A stretch of 64,000 bases of DNA from Nocardioides sp. 503 (GTDB lineage Bacteria; Actinomycetota; Actinomycetes; Propionibacteriales; Nocardioidaceae), in assembly GCF_004522095.1 (NCBI RefSeq), contig NZ_SPUI01000002.1, forward strand, positions 558,001 to 622,000. Reading direction: 5' to 3'. The stretch's first letter is position 1, and each line of letters starts with the position of its first letter. The position numbers and the translations under genes are program-made. The notes beneath the pieces were generated by a model that made no database searches, was not told the DNA's origin, and saw nothing but the letters and a program-made list of their open reading frames with translations. This document shows, piece after piece, positions 16,493 to 25,454 of the stretch.

Positions 16493-17698
16493 ATGTCCAG
16501 CCGCCGCCTGGTCGGCGCCTCCGCGCTGCTCCTCGCCAGCCTCACCCTCGCCGCCTGCGATGCCGGGTCCGCGCTGACGGGTGGTCCTGACGACGAGCCC
16601 ACGAGCTCCTCGAGCGGTGGTGCGACGGCGGCCCCGAAGCCCGCCGGCCGGGTCGCCACCAACGTCAAGCGTGGTGCGACGGTGGGCGTCGACAAGGTCG
16701 TCGAGGTCACCGCCAAGAACGCTCGCCTCACCTCGGTCACCCTCTCGTCGCCCTCCGGTGCCGTCGACGGCGCGATCGCCGCCGACGGCGCGCGTTGGAC
16801 CGCCTCGGACCGGCTCGAGCCGGGGGAGACCTACACCGTCAAGGCGCTCGCCGAGGGCGCCGACGGCGCACCTGTCCGCCGTACCTCCCGCTTCGAGACG
16901 GCGCCCCTGTCGCTGCAGCAGCAGACCTACCCGTCGGTGGCGCCCCTGGGCGGGGAGACCGTCGGTGTCGGCATGCCCGTGGTCGTCTCCTTCGACGTGG
17001 CGGTGACCGACCGGGCGGAGTTCGAGCGGCACATGAAGGTGACCTCGCAGCCCGCCCAGCGCGGCACCTGGCACTGGCTGAGCGCCACCGAGGCGCACTG
17101 GCGCCCGGCGAGGTACTGGCAGCCCGGCACCAAGGTGTCGGTCGACGTCGACGTCAACGGCGTCGCGGCCGGCAACGGGATCTTCGGCCAGGAGGACCGC
17201 GTGGTCGACTTCGAGGTCGGCGACGCCCACGTCTACAAGGTCAACGCCCAGACCCACCAGATGAAGGTGTTCTCCAACGGCAAGCTGCTCCGCACGCTGC
17301 CGATCACCACCGGCAAGCCGGGCTTCACCACCCGCTCGGGCACCAAGGTGATCATGGAGAAGTTCGACCGCAAGCGGATGAACTCCGAGACCGTCGGCAT
17401 CGCCGCCGGCAGCGCCGACGCCTACGACATCGACGATGTCCAGTGGGCCATGCGGGTGACCTACTCCGGCGAGTTCATCCACGCCGCCCCCTGGTCCACC
17501 GGGTCGCAGGGCCACGCCAACGTCTCCCACGGCTGCACCGGCATGAGCACCGCCGACGCCGGCTGGCTCTACGACATGTCCCGTCGCGGCGACGTCGTCG
17601 AGTACACCGGCACCGACCGCCCCATGACCCTCGACAACGGCTACGGCGACTGGAACGCCTCCTTCAAGGACTACGCCCAGGGCTCCGCCCTCCGCTGA
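16493..17698 (+). CDS. L,D-transpeptidase lipoprotein with Ig-like domain
   Basis: 401 residues. Makes 3-3 cross-links in peptidoglycan outside the membrane. A lipoprotein signal peptide ends L-A-A-C (C21); a Ser/Thr/Ala-rich linker reaches about residue 60. Two Ig-like segments of the mycobacterial LdtMt2 type span about 60-245. The YkuD catalytic domain follows with F-I-H-A-A-P-W and the active cysteine C348 in V-S-H-G-C-T-G-M-S. The last motif lacks the Asn of the classic S-H-G-C-h-N, as is usual in actinobacterial enzymes. A C-terminal W-N-A-S-F-K-D-Y stretch packs on the catalytic site in LdtMt2. Genes on both sides are respiratory, so the link is probably positional. Confidence 0.93.
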   Translation: MSSRRLVGASALLLASLTLAACDAGSALTGGPDDEPTSSSSGGATAAPKPAGRVATNVKRGATVGVDKVVEVTAKNARLTSVTLSSPSGAVDGAIAADGARWTASDRLEPGETYTVKALAEGADGAPVRRTSRFETAPLSLQQQTYPSVAPLGGETVGVGMPVVVSFDVAVTDRAEFERHMKVTSQPAQRGTWHWLSATEAHWRPARYWQPGTKVSVDVDVNGVAAGNGIFGQEDRVVDFEVGDAHVYKVNAQTHQMKVFSNGKLLRTLPITTGKPGFTTRSGTKVIMEKFDRKRMNSETVGIAAGSADAYDIDDVQWAMRVTYSGEFIHAAPWSTGSQGHANVSHGCTGMSTADAGWLYDMSRRGDVVEYTGTDRPMTLDNGYGDWNASFKDYAQGSALR

Positions 17699-17730
17699 CG
17701 TCCTGTCGGTGGTCGAGCAGCGGGCGTCAG

Positions 17731-17915
17731 CGAGCGCACGTCGAGACCCCCACACCTCTGGTCGCCTCCTCGGGGCTGAGGTGAGCCCGCCCGCTACAAG
17801 CGCGGGCTCCGCCTGTCGGGCACCCACGTCGGCAGTCCGATCCCACGACAAGGTCGGCCACGCTCGACGGGCCCGAGGAGACAGCCACTGGTGCGGGGGT
17901 CTCGACGTGCGCTCG
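17731..17915. repeat. structured intergenic element with 21-bp inverted terminal repeats
   Basis: Perfect 21-bp inverted arms (17731-17751 and 17895-17915) bound a 143-base core. The core contains a second hairpin at 17783-17809: a 7-bp stem GAGCCCG/CGGGCTC, a 2-base bulge, then CGCT/AGCG around an ACA loop. It lies between two convergent genes and has no credible reading frame of its own. The layout resembles a REP- or MITE-like non-autonomous repeat. Copy number in the genome cannot be judged from one window. Confidence 0.55.
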
Positions 17916-17948
17916 ACCGCAGACGCGGGGGAGTGGGCCCTCAAATGA

Positions 17949-17983
17949 CGCTGACCCGCCCGAACGTCTCGGGCGGGTCAGCG
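17949..17983. terminator. bidirectional hairpin terminator between the transpeptidase and qcrB
   Basis: A 15-bp perfect stem (17949-17963 with 17969-17983) has the loop ACGTC and contains GACCCGCCC/GGGCGGGTC. It lies 15 bases past the qcrB stop on the minus strand and also faces transcription from the L,D-transpeptidase side. Confidence 0.8.
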
Positions 17984-17997
17984 GTGGAGCGGGTCTA

Positions 17998-19749
17998 TCA
18001 GTGGTCGCCGCGCAGGTCCTCGCCGTCGACCGCGTGGTGGCCGTTGAACTGGTGGCCGTCGGCGGGCTGACCCTCCAGCGAGGCCTGGAGCTCGTGCTCG
18101 TGGTCCGCGTGGTGGTGGGCGGCCTCGAGCTCCTCCTTGGTCACGGGCTGCACGTTGTCGGCGTACATCAGCGTCGAGAGCTTGCCCCGCAGGCCGTCGA
18201 GGCGCCCACGCTTGGCCGGCACGCCGTTGGCGTCGGTCCTGTCGCCAGGGGTCCAGACCTCCTCGCGCTCGCGCGCGGTGAGGGTGTAGGCCTCGGCCTC
18301 GTTGACCGGCAGGTGCCGCTCGGAGTAGCCACCCTCGGCCGAGCGCATGATGATGCCCGTCTCGTAGCCGTGGAGCAGCTTCTGCTCGTCGTGACGCTGC
18401 AGCGAGATGCACCAGCGCCGGGTGATCAGGAAGGCGATCACCGGTCCGACGAAGATCGCCGCTCGGATGAAGTAGGTGATCTGGTTGATGCTCAGGTGCA
18501 GCTTGATCGCGATGATGTCGTTGCCGCCGGCGATCCAGGCCAGCCCGTAGAACGTCATCAGCGCGACCATGACCGCCGTGCGGGTCGGGGCGTTGCGGGG
18601 ACGCTGGAGCAGGTGGTGGTCCCGCTTGTCGCCGGTGACCCACGACTCGATGAAGGGCAGCATCAGCAGGATCGTGAACATCAGCCCGGGCATCACGATG
18701 ATCGGGATGAAGACGTTCCAGGACAGGGTGACGCCCCAGAAGTGGGACTCCCACCCGGGCATGATCCGCAGCAGGCCGTCCGGCCAGCCCATGTACCAGT
18801 CGGGCTGCGAGCCCGCCGTCACCTTCGTGGGGTCGTAGGGCCCGAACTTCCACACCGGGTTGATCGACAGCAGACCACCCATGAGGGCGCTGACGCCGAA
18901 GACGATGAAGAAGAAGCCGCCGGCCTTGGCCGCGTAGACCGGGAGCATCGGGAAGCCGACGACGTTCTCCTCGGTGCGTCCGGGGCCGGGCCACTGGGTG
19001 TGCTTGTGGTAGACGAGCAGCAGCATGTGGGCGGCGATCAGGGCCAGCAGGATGCCGGGGATCAGCAGCACGTGCACGGTGTAGAGGCGCGGGATGATCG
19101 CCTCACCCGGGAACTCGCCGCCGAACAGGAAGAACGACATGTACGTGCCGACGACCGGCATCGACTTCATGAACCCGTCGGCGGCACGGATGCCGGTGCC
19201 GGAGAGCAGGTCGTCGGGCAGGGAGTAGCCGGTGAAGCCCTCGAGCGTGCCGAGCAGCAGCAGGAGGCTGCCGATCACCCAGTTGAGCTCACGCGGCTTG
19301 CGGAACGCGCCGGTGAAGTAGACGCGCAGCAGGTGGATCATCATCGAGGCGATGAACAGCATCGCCGCCCAGTGGTGCATCTGCCGCATGAGCAGGCCGC
19401 CACGGACGTCGAAGGACAGCCTCAGGGTCGAGGCCATGGCCTCGGACATCTCCACCCCGCGCAGCGGGTTGTAGGAGCCCTGGTACTCGACCTCGCCCAT
19501 GCTCGGCGTGTACCAGAGCGTGAGGAACACCCCGCTCAGCAGCAGGACGACGAAGCTCCACAGCGCGATCTCGCCGAGCATGAACGACCAGTGGTCGGGG
19601 AAGACCTTGCGCAGGTTCTTCTTCATCAGGGTGCCGAGCCCCAGGCGCTCGTCGGCCCAGTTGGCGACGACGCCCGCCTTGCCCGGCTTCTTCGGCGTGG
19701 CGGCGGTCCCGGCGTTGGTATCGGCGACCTTGCTCGTATCGACGCTCAT
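17998..19749 (-). CDS. qcrB: cytochrome bc1 complex cytochrome b subunit
   Basis: 583 residues, longer than mitochondrial cytochrome b because of N- and C-terminal soluble extensions, as in other actinobacteria. Menaquinol is oxidised here. R-Q-M-H-H-W-A-A-M-L-F near 125 and H-V-L-L-I-P-G-I-L near 220 carry b-heme histidines; T-G-Y-S-L-P-D-D-L-L near 185 is a conserved Qo-side segment, and the P-E-W-Y equivalent is Q-P-D-W-Y-M-G-W. The site is the target region of actinobacterial QcrB inhibitors, known from the family. Last gene of ctaE-qcrC-qcrA-qcrB; its ATG shares a base with the qcrA stop. The C-terminal 150 residues are charged and cytosolic. Confidence 0.96.
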   Translation of the reverse strand: MSVDTSKVADTNAGTAATPKKPGKAGVVANWADERLGLGTLMKKNLRKVFPDHWSFMLGEIALWSFVVLLLSGVFLTLWYTPSMGEVEYQGSYNPLRGVEMSEAMASTLRLSFDVRGGLLMRQMHHWAAMLFIASMMIHLLRVYFTGAFRKPRELNWVIGSLLLLLGTLEGFTGYSLPDDLLSGTGIRAADGFMKSMPVVGTYMSFFLFGGEFPGEAIIPRLYTVHVLLIPGILLALIAAHMLLLVYHKHTQWPGPGRTEENVVGFPMLPVYAAKAGGFFFIVFGVSALMGGLLSINPVWKFGPYDPTKVTAGSQPDWYMGWPDGLLRIMPGWESHFWGVTLSWNVFIPIIVMPGLMFTILLMLPFIESWVTGDKRDHHLLQRPRNAPTRTAVMVALMTFYGLAWIAGGNDIIAIKLHLSINQITYFIRAAIFVGPVIAFLITRRWCISLQRHDEQKLLHGYETGIIMRSAEGGYSERHLPVNEAEAYTLTAREREEVWTPGDRTDANGVPAKRGRLDGLRGKLSTLMYADNVQPVTKEELEAAHHHADHEHELQASLEGQPADGHQFNGHHAVDGEDLRGDH

Positions 19750-20801
19750 CAGCCACGCTCCCAGAAGCTTGGTCCCACGGGTTCGGTGAAGTCGCTCTGA
19801 GCGACGAGGAAGCCTTCCTCATCGACCATCAGCGGCAGCTGGGGAAGGGAGCGTGCCGCAGGACCGAACACGACCTTCCCCGAGTCGGCCAGGTCGAACG
19901 TGGACTGGTGGCACGGGCACAGCAGGTGGTGCGTCTTGCGCTCGTTGAGCGAGATCGGGCAGCCGACGTGCGTGCAGATCTTGGAGTAGCAGACGATCCC
20001 GTCGACCGACCAGTTCTCGCGGCCCTTGGCGGGCGTGATGTCCGAGGGGTCCATGCGCAGCAGGATCACGGCGGCCTTGGACTTGGCCACCTGGAGCTCC
20101 ACGCCCTCCAGAACGTGCTCGCCCTCCTCGTCGACCGCGAACACGATCTCCGGCTCGGCGTTGACCAGGTCGCCGATCTCGAGGTCGGCCTTGTTGATCG
20201 GCGTGCCGACGACGTCGCGCACGACGCGCATGCCCTTCTCCCACACCGTGTGGTAGAGCTTGTCGCCCGGCAACGGGCCGAGGTCGCGCAGCATGACGAT
20301 GGCGGGCAGGCCGAGCAGGCCGACCGCACCCAGGAGGGAGTTGCGGACCAGCGGACGCCGGCCGATGCCCGACTCCTCGGCACCCAGGGCGAGCGCCTCG
20401 AGGGTCGCGGCGCGGTCCTCGTCGGAGGAGCGCGCCGGGTGGCGCATCTCGGAGATCTCGTGGTCGCCCATGAGCTTGCGCGCCCACTGGATGATGCCGA
20501 TGCCGATGAACAGCAGGGCGCCGCCGAGCGTTGAGCCCAGCGCGACCGTGGAGGCGCCGAAGCCGGCGAACGTCGTGTGGTTGTCGCCGACGTCGAGGAC
20601 GAAGTAGGAGACCAGGAAGAGCAGCACGCACACCGAGGAGAGCCCGAAGAGCGTGGCGACCTGGCGCTCGGCGCGCTTGGCGAGCCGCTCGTCGACGTCC
20701 GTGGGACGCCAGGTGTGCTCCGGCAGACCCGGGTCGGGGATCGCCGGGACGTTGTCGGAGCGCTCCGCGCGGGTCACGTCCTGGTCGTGGTCGATGCTCA
20801 C
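19749..20801 (-). CDS. qcrA: Rieske iron-sulfur subunit of the bc1 complex
   Basis: 350 residues. Three membrane helices (about 47-68, 82-104 and 155-172) instead of the single one of classic Rieske proteins, which is the actinobacterial form. The [2Fe-2S] ligands are in C-T-H-V-G-C and C-P-C-H-Q-S near residues 280-305. The V-F-G-P-A-A-R-S-L-P-Q-L-P Pro-loop that closes over the cluster is present. It takes one electron from menaquinol at QcrB and hands it to QcrC. It starts within the qcrC stop (overlap 20798-20801). Confidence 0.96.
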   Translation of the reverse strand: MSIDHDQDVTRAERSDNVPAIPDPGLPEHTWRPTDVDERLAKRAERQVATLFGLSSVCVLLFLVSYFVLDVGDNHTTFAGFGASTVALGSTLGGALLFIGIGIIQWARKLMGDHEISEMRHPARSSDEDRAATLEALALGAEESGIGRRPLVRNSLLGAVGLLGLPAIVMLRDLGPLPGDKLYHTVWEKGMRVVRDVVGTPINKADLEIGDLVNAEPEIVFAVDEEGEHVLEGVELQVAKSKAAVILLRMDPSDITPAKGRENWSVDGIVCYSKICTHVGCPISLNERKTHHLLCPCHQSTFDLADSGKVVFGPAARSLPQLPLMVDEEGFLVAQSDFTEPVGPSFWERG

Positions 20802-21676
20802 GCGTCGGCTCCCTTCGAGGGCTGCTTGGTCGAGCGGGTGGTGTGGGCCGCGATCCAGACCGCGAAGCCGACCAGGCCCCCGATGCCCACCAGCCAGGCG
20901 AACATGCCCTCGCTCACGGGGCCGAGCCCGCCGAGGCCGAAGCCGCCGTACTCGGGCTGCTCGCGCAGCTGGGAGACGTAGGCGATGACGTCGCGCTTCT
21001 CCTCCGGCGACAGGTTGCCGTTGGAGAAGGTGTCCATGTTGCCGGGGCCGGTCAGCATGGCCTCGTAGATGTGCTCGGGGGTCGTGCCCAGGATGTTGGG
21101 CGCCGCGCCGCCGCGGGGCATCGCGCCGCCGTTGCCGCTGAAGTTGTGGCAGGCGGTGCAGTTGGTCAGGAAGATCTGGCTGCCGCGGGTGACGGCCTCC
21201 TCGCGCTCGGCGGCGCTGAGGCCCTCGAGGCTGTAGTCCTTCTCGTCGGGGACCGCGGGGCCGGGGCCCAGCGAGGCGACGTACGCCGACAGCGCCTCGA
21301 TCTCGTCGTCGTCGAAGACCACCGGCTTGACCGCGACCTGCTGGCCGGGACGCGTCAGCGGCATCCGGCCGGTGCCGAGCTGGAAGTCGGCCGAGGCCGC
21401 GCCCACGCCCGCGAGCGACGGGCCGTACTGCGTGCCACCCTCGGTGAGCACGCCCTCGCCGTTCTTGCCGTGGCAGAACGAGCAGCTCACGAGGAACAGC
21501 TCGCGGCCCTCGGCCACGAGCGCGGCGTCGGACTCCGAGGAGTCGGCCTGCGCCGGGGCGAAGACGGTGTAGAGACCGCCGGTCAGCACGAGGCCGACCA
21601 TCAGCATCACCACACCGGCGAGGCGGCCGCGGCGGTGCCGGGAGATGCGTCCGGCGGTTCGGTTCAGGAGGCGCAC
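20798..21676 (-). CDS. qcrC: diheme cytochrome c subunit of the bc1 complex
   Basis: 292 residues. N-terminal signal/anchor helix at about 20-42, two class I cytochrome c domains with heme motifs C-S-F-C-H (about 65) and C-T-A-C-H (about 168), and a C-terminal membrane helix ending in a basic tail. The axial methionines are in R-M-P-L and the S-N-G-N-L-S-P-E-E-K region. The two hemes pass electrons straight to CuA of CtaC, so no soluble cytochrome c is needed; none is encoded here. The gene follows ctaE by 16 bases on the same strand. Confidence 0.96.
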   Translation of the reverse strand: MRLLNRTAGRISRHRRGRLAGVVMLMVGLVLTGGLYTVFAPAQADSSESDAALVAEGRELFLVSCSFCHGKNGEGVLTEGGTQYGPSLAGVGAASADFQLGTGRMPLTRPGQQVAVKPVVFDDDEIEALSAYVASLGPGPAVPDEKDYSLEGLSAAEREEAVTRGSQIFLTNCTACHNFSGNGGAMPRGGAAPNILGTTPEHIYEAMLTGPGNMDTFSNGNLSPEEKRDVIAYVSQLREQPEYGGFGLGGLGPVSEGMFAWLVGIGGLVGFAVWIAAHTTRSTKQPSKGADA

Positions 21677-21692
21677 GATGAGTCCTTGCGAG

Positions 21693-22337
21693 TCACTGGA
21701 TGAGGTAGATCGTGGCGAACAGCCCGATCCACACGACGTCGACGAAGTGCCAGTAGTAGGAGACGACGATCGCGCTGACCGCCTGCTCGTGGGTGAACTT
21801 GCGCGCGAGGTAGGTGCGCCCGAGAACGAAGAGGAACGCGATCAGCCCGCCGGTCACGTGGATCCCGTGGAACCCGGTCGTGAGGTAGAACATCGTGCCG
21901 TAGGCCGAGTCGGGGATCGTGATCCCCTCCTGGATGAGCGTGGCGTACTCGATGGCCTGCCCGGCGATGAAGATCGACCCCATCAGGTAGGTCAGGATGA
22001 ACCACTCGCGCAGGCCCCAGCCCTTGATGTTGAGCACCGATCCCGCGCGGCCGACCTGGCCGCGCTCGGCGGCGAAGACGCCGAGCTGGCAGGTGAGCGA
22101 GGAGAGCACCAGGATCGTGGTGTTGACCGCCGCGAACGGCACGTCGAGGAACGCGGTGTTCTGCGACCACAGGTCGGTGCTGACCGCCCGGATCGTGAAG
22201 TACGAGGCGAAGAGGGCAGCGAAGAACATCAGCTCGCTGGAGAGCCAGATGATCGTCCCCACCGCGACCATGCTGGGACGGTCGTGATGCCCGTGCAGTC
22301 GGGATGCCGGAATCGAAGCTGAAGCAGTCGTCGCCAC
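21693..22337 (-). CDS. ctaE: cytochrome c oxidase subunit III
   Basis: 214 residues, five membrane helices as in actinobacterial CtaE (the mitochondrial protein has seven). [17 protein letters not shown] near 35, the [10 protein letters not shown] segment near 155 and [10 protein letters not shown] near 195 are family signatures. It surrounds and stabilises CtaD. First gene of ctaE-qcrCAB. GTG 22337 is preceded at 6 bases by CATAAT, a leaderless-type signal with a non-T first base. It is divergent from ctaG. Confidence 0.95.
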   Translation of the reverse strand: MATTASASIPASRLHGHHDRPSMVAVGTIIWLSSELMFFAALFASYFTIRAVSTDLWSQNTAFLDVPFAAVNTTILVLSSLTCQLGVFAAERGQVGRAGSVLNIKGWGLREWFILTYLMGSIFIAGQAIEYATLIQEGITIPDSAYGTMFYLTTGFHGIHVTGGLIAFLFVLGRTYLARKFTHEQAVSAIVVSYYWHFVDVVWIGLFATIYLIQ

Positions 22338-22397
22338 GTGCTCATTATGTCCGGCGCATGGTCGGAGGGCGACCCGACCCCCTCACTAGGAGGGTCA

Positions 22398-22403
22398 TAA
22401 AGT
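22398..22403 (+). promoter_or_regulatory. -10 element (TAAAGT), leaderless start for ctaG
   Basis: TAAAGT ends 7 bases before GTG 22411, in the 73-base divergent region that also carries the ctaE promoter. Confidence 0.5.
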
Positions 22404-22410
22404 TCACACT

Positions 22411-23367
22411 GTGCCCGGACCACCCCTGCTCGCCGCTCTGGCGGCCACCGAGAGCCTCCCGCGACCGTCGGTCGGGGCGTTCTTCACGCAGTGGTCCCTG
22501 GCCCCGCTGCCGCTCGTCCTGACCGTCTGGGCGGTCGGTCTCTACGTCCTCGGGCTGCGCGAGCTCCGGCGTCGCGGGGACCGCTGGCCGGTGGGTCGCA
22601 CGATCGCGTTCGGGGTCGGCATCGGGGCCTTCTACGTCGCCACCTCGTCCGGCCTGGCGGCGTACGACACGACCTTGGTGAGCCTGCACATGGTCCAGCA
22701 CATGGTGCTGTCGATGGTGGTGCCGCTGGCGCTCGCGCTCTCCGCGCCCGTGACGCTGGCGCTGCGCACCCTGCCCCGCGCGCCGCGGCGCTGGCTGCTC
22801 GCCGTGCTGCACTCGCGGGTGGCGAAGGTGGTCTCGTTCCCGCCGCTGGCGTTCGCCCTGTACGTCGTGTCGCCGTGGGCGCTGTACTTCTCGGGCTGGT
22901 ACGACGCCTCGCTGCACTCGGTCTTCGTGCACGAGATGATGCACGTCCACCTCGTGGCCGTCGGCAGCCTCTTCTTCTGGCCGCTCGTGGGCGTGGACCC
23001 GCTGCCGGGTCGGGTGGGCTACCCGTTCCGGGTGCTGCTCACGATGATGACGCTGCCCTTCCACGCCTTCCTCGGCGTCACGATCATGGGCCAGGAGACG
23101 CTCCTGGGCGGGGACTGGTACCCCTCGCTCTCCGACGGGCCGATGGGCGCGTGGCTGCCCGACCCCTACGACGACCAGCACCTCGCCGGCGGGATCCTCT
23201 GGGGCGCCGGCGACCTCGTGGGGCTCTCGTTCTTCGCCGTGCTGTTCGCGCAGTGGGTGCGCTCGTCCTTCTCCGAGGCCCGTCGCGAGGACCGCCGCCT
23301 CGACCTGGAGGAGGCCCGCGAGCGCGCGGCCGCGCCTGGCGCGTCCGGGGCCGACGCCGAGCGGTAG
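22411..23367 (+). CDS. caa3-type CtaG-family oxidase assembly protein
   Basis: 318 residues, seven or eight membrane helices. The S-L-H-M-V-Q-H-M-V-L motif near 92-101 and H-E-M-M-H-V-H-L near 171-178 hold the conserved histidines and methionines of the CtaG family, needed for copper insertion into oxidase subunit I in Bacillus. It is encoded divergently from ctaE, which fits a role in assembling the aa3 oxidase. The C-terminal 30 residues are charged and cytosolic. The start is a leaderless GTG, and its TAG stop is also the first half of the next gene's -10 hexamer. Confidence 0.87.
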   Translation: MPGPPLLAALAATESLPRPSVGAFFTQWSLAPLPLVLTVWAVGLYVLGLRELRRRGDRWPVGRTIAFGVGIGAFYVATSSGLAAYDTTLVSLHMVQHMVLSMVVPLALALSAPVTLALRTLPRAPRRWLLAVLHSRVAKVVSFPPLAFALYVVSPWALYFSGWYDASLHSVFVHEMMHVHLVAVGSLFFWPLVGVDPLPGRVGYPFRVLLTMMTLPFHAFLGVTIMGQETLLGGDWYPSLSDGPMGAWLPDPYDDQHLAGGILWGAGDLVGLSFFAVLFAQWVRSSFSEARREDRRLDLEEARERAAAPGASGADAER

Positions 23368-23370
23368 CAT
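23365..23370 (+). promoter_or_regulatory. -10 element (TAGCAT) built on the ctaG stop codon
   Basis: The TAG stop of ctaG is the first half of TAGCAT, which ends 7 bases before the next GTG (23378). A leaderless transcript for the receiver-like gene is expected in addition to any read-through. Confidence 0.5.
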
Positions 23371-23377
23371 CTGGCCC

Positions 23378-23791
23378 GTGAGCGACTCGACGAACCGCAA
23401 GCTCAAGGTCCTGGTCTACAGCGACGACGTCACCACGCGCGAGCAGGTGATCCTCGCCCTGGGGCGACGGCCGCACCCCGACCTGCCCGAGCTGACCTAC
23501 GTCGAGGTGGCCACCGAGCCGGTCGTCATCCAGCACATGGACTCCGGCACCATCGACCTGGTCATCCTCGACGGCGAGGCCGTGCCCGCCGGCGGCATGG
23601 GCATCGCCAAGCAGCTCAAGGACGAGATCTACCAGTGCCCGCCGGTGCTCGTGCTCATCGGCCGCCCCCAGGACGCCTGGCTGGCGACGTGGTCGCGCGC
23701 CGAGGCGGCCGTGTCGCACCCGATCGACCCCATCCAGCTCGCCGAGTCCGTGGTCGCGCTGCTGCGGGCACGGGTCCCCGCCCAGGCGTGA
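23378..23791 (+). CDS. atypical receiver-domain protein (Rv3143-like)
   Basis: 137 residues, a single CheY-like domain with no output domain. K-V-L-V-Y-S-D-D (D16-D17) is the acidic pocket, and the expected phospho-acceptor D65 is in D-L-V-I-L-D-G-E-A. The lysine-bearing loop of classic receivers is replaced by V-S-H-P-I-D-P, so phosphorylation may be altered or absent. It resembles the stand-alone mycobacterial Rv3143. No kinase adjoins it. It overlaps trpD by 4 bases (GTGA). Confidence 0.75.
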   Translation: MSDSTNRKLKVLVYSDDVTTREQVILALGRRPHPDLPELTYVEVATEPVVIQHMDSGTIDLVILDGEAVPAGGMGIAKQLKDEIYQCPPVLVLIGRPQDAWLATWSRAEAAVSHPIDPIQLAESVVALLRARVPAQA

Positions 23792-24810
23792 CCTGGCCCG
23801 ACGTCCTCAGCGCCCTCGTCGCACGCTCCGACCTCACCTCGGAGCAGGCCACCTGGGCCATGGGCGAGATCCTGTCCGGCGAGGCCACCGCGGCCCAGAT
23901 CGCGGGCTTCGCGGTGGCGCTGCGCGCCAAGGGCGAGACGATCGAGGAGGTGACCGGCCTGGTCGAGGCGATGTACGCCCGCCGCACGCCGATCTCGGTC
24001 CCGGGGCGGCTGCTCGACGTCGTCGGCACCGGCGGTGACCGCTCGATGTCGGTCAACATCTCCACGATGGCGGCCATCGTGGCCGCCGGCGCGGGCGCCA
24101 AGGTCGTCAAGCACGGCAGCCGGTCGGCCTCCTCCCAGTCCGGCAGCGCCGACGTCCTCGAGGCGCTCGGCATCCGGCTCGACCTGCCCGCCGACCGGGT
24201 CGCCCGCGTGGCCGAGGAGGCCGGCATCACGTTCTGCTTCGCGGCCGCCTTCAACCCCGCCATGCGGCACACCGCCGTGCCCCGACGCGAGCTGGGGATC
24301 GGCACCACCTTCAACATCCTCGGGCCGCTCGCCAACCCCGCCCGGCCCCACGCGCAGGCGATCGGCTGCGCCGACGCCCGCATGGCGCCGGTGATGGCCG
24401 GGGTCTTCGCCCGCCGCGGCGCCGACGCCTGGGTCGTGCGCGGCGACGACGGCCTCGACGAGCTCACCACCACCACGACCTCCTCGGTGTGGCACGTCCA
24501 CGCGGGCGTGGTGACGACCGCGAGCGTCGACCCTGCCGCTCTCGGCCTCGCGCCGGCGACCACCGAGGACCTGCGCGGTGGCGACGCGGCCCACAACGCC
24601 GACGTCGTACGGCGCATGCTCGCGGCCGAGCCCGGGCCGGTGCGCGACGCGGTCGTGCTCAACGCGGGGGCGGCCCTGGCGGTCTACGACCACCCGGGTG
24701 CCTCGGTCGAGGACGCCTTGCCGGCCGGCATCGAGCGGGCCGCGCAGGCCATCGACTCCGGAGCGGCCCAGGCCACGCTGGACCGCTGGGTCGCGGCCAC
24801 CGGCGACTGA
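23788..24810 (+). CDS. trpD: anthranilate phosphoribosyltransferase
   Basis: 340 residues. Second step of tryptophan synthesis, joining anthranilate to PRPP. The PRPP loop V-G-T-G-G-D (about 73-78), the N-I-S-T segment, the [15 protein letters not shown] block and the metal-binding D-G-L-D-E pair near 219-223 are intact. Other trp genes are not nearby; a lone trpD beside ctaE-qcrCAB is also seen in M. tuberculosis (Rv2192c). GTG 23788 is fixed by the 4-base overlap with the receiver-like gene. Confidence 0.96.
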   Translation: MTWPDVLSALVARSDLTSEQATWAMGEILSGEATAAQIAGFAVALRAKGETIEEVTGLVEAMYARRTPISVPGRLLDVVGTGGDRSMSVNISTMAAIVAAGAGAKVVKHGSRSASSQSGSADVLEALGIRLDLPADRVARVAEEAGITFCFAAAFNPAMRHTAVPRRELGIGTTFNILGPLANPARPHAQAIGCADARMAPVMAGVFARRGADAWVVRGDDGLDELTTTTTSSVWHVHAGVVTTASVDPAALGLAPATTEDLRGGDAAHNADVVRRMLAAEPGPVRDAVVLNAGAALAVYDHPGASVEDALPAGIERAAQAIDSGAAQATLDRWVAATGD

Positions 24811-24817
24811 GCCGTCC

Positions 24818-25441
24818 TCAGAGCTCGAGGACGAACTCCTCGCCGTCGCGGCGGAAGCCCACGTGCTCGTAGTAGGCCCCACGCATCTGCGGTGAGGTGG
24901 TGACGCGGCGCAGGCCCAGGTCGCGGAGCACGCCGCTGCGCCGCCACACGAACTCGCCGGGGGAGAAGTCCCGGTAGCGGGGCGTGACGTAGTCGAGCTC
25001 GACCAGGGCGGCGTCGCCGTCGGTGCGCAGCAGCACCACGCCGACCGTCTCGTCGCCGGTGACGACCACGACCGCGAGCTGGCCCGCGTCGGGCCGGGTG
25101 CCGAAGTCGGGCTGGAAGGCCCGGATGTCCTGCTCGTGGGTCTTGAGGACGTGGCGGAAGTACTCGTCGTCGACCTTGACCTGCACGACCTCGAAGACCT
25201 CGTCGTCGTGACGGTCGCGGGTCAGGCGGACGAGGAACCACACGTTGATCGCCGCGAGGACGACGTTCATCCCGACCATCGGCCAGACCTCGATGAGCGC
25301 GTTGAAGCACAGCAGGATGAGGCAGGCGACCAGGTTGAGGGCGCGGAAGCGCAGCACCCGGGTCTGCAGCAGGGAGAGGACGAGCAGCGCGCTGCCGCCC
25401 CAGCCGAGGACGTCGAGCCAGTGGTCCCCGAACCGCTCCAT
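24818..25441 (-). CDS. membrane protein with YgjV-like N-terminus and GNAT-like C-terminus
   Basis: 207 residues. Three membrane helices fill the first 70 residues (D-V-L-G-W-G-G-S-A-L-L-V-L-S-L-L-Q and following), like the YgjV/PQ-loop-type inner membrane proteins. The soluble remainder has a split GNAT-like pattern: D-A-A-L-V-E-L-D-Y-V-T-P-R-Y-R-D-F-S-P-G in place of the acetyl-CoA loop, and the closing motif A-Y-Y-E-H-V-G-F-R-R. The usual Q/R-x-x-G-x-G/A is missing, so acetyl-CoA binding is doubtful. It is convergent with trpD. Function unknown. Confidence 0.75.
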   Translation of the reverse strand: MERFGDHWLDVLGWGGSALLVLSLLQTRVLRFRALNLVACLILLCFNALIEVWPMVGMNVVLAAINVWFLVRLTRDRHDDEVFEVVQVKVDDEYFRHVLKTHEQDIRAFQPDFGTRPDAGQLAVVVVTGDETVGVVLLRTDGDAALVELDYVTPRYRDFSPGEFVWRRSGVLRDLGLRRVTTSPQMRGAYYEHVGFRRDGEEFVLEL

Positions 25442-25454
25442 CAGCCGGCGCGCA

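Noticed and set aside
17709..17948. 79-residue plus-strand frame
   Set aside because: It runs through the inverted-repeat element, with no family resemblance or start signal.
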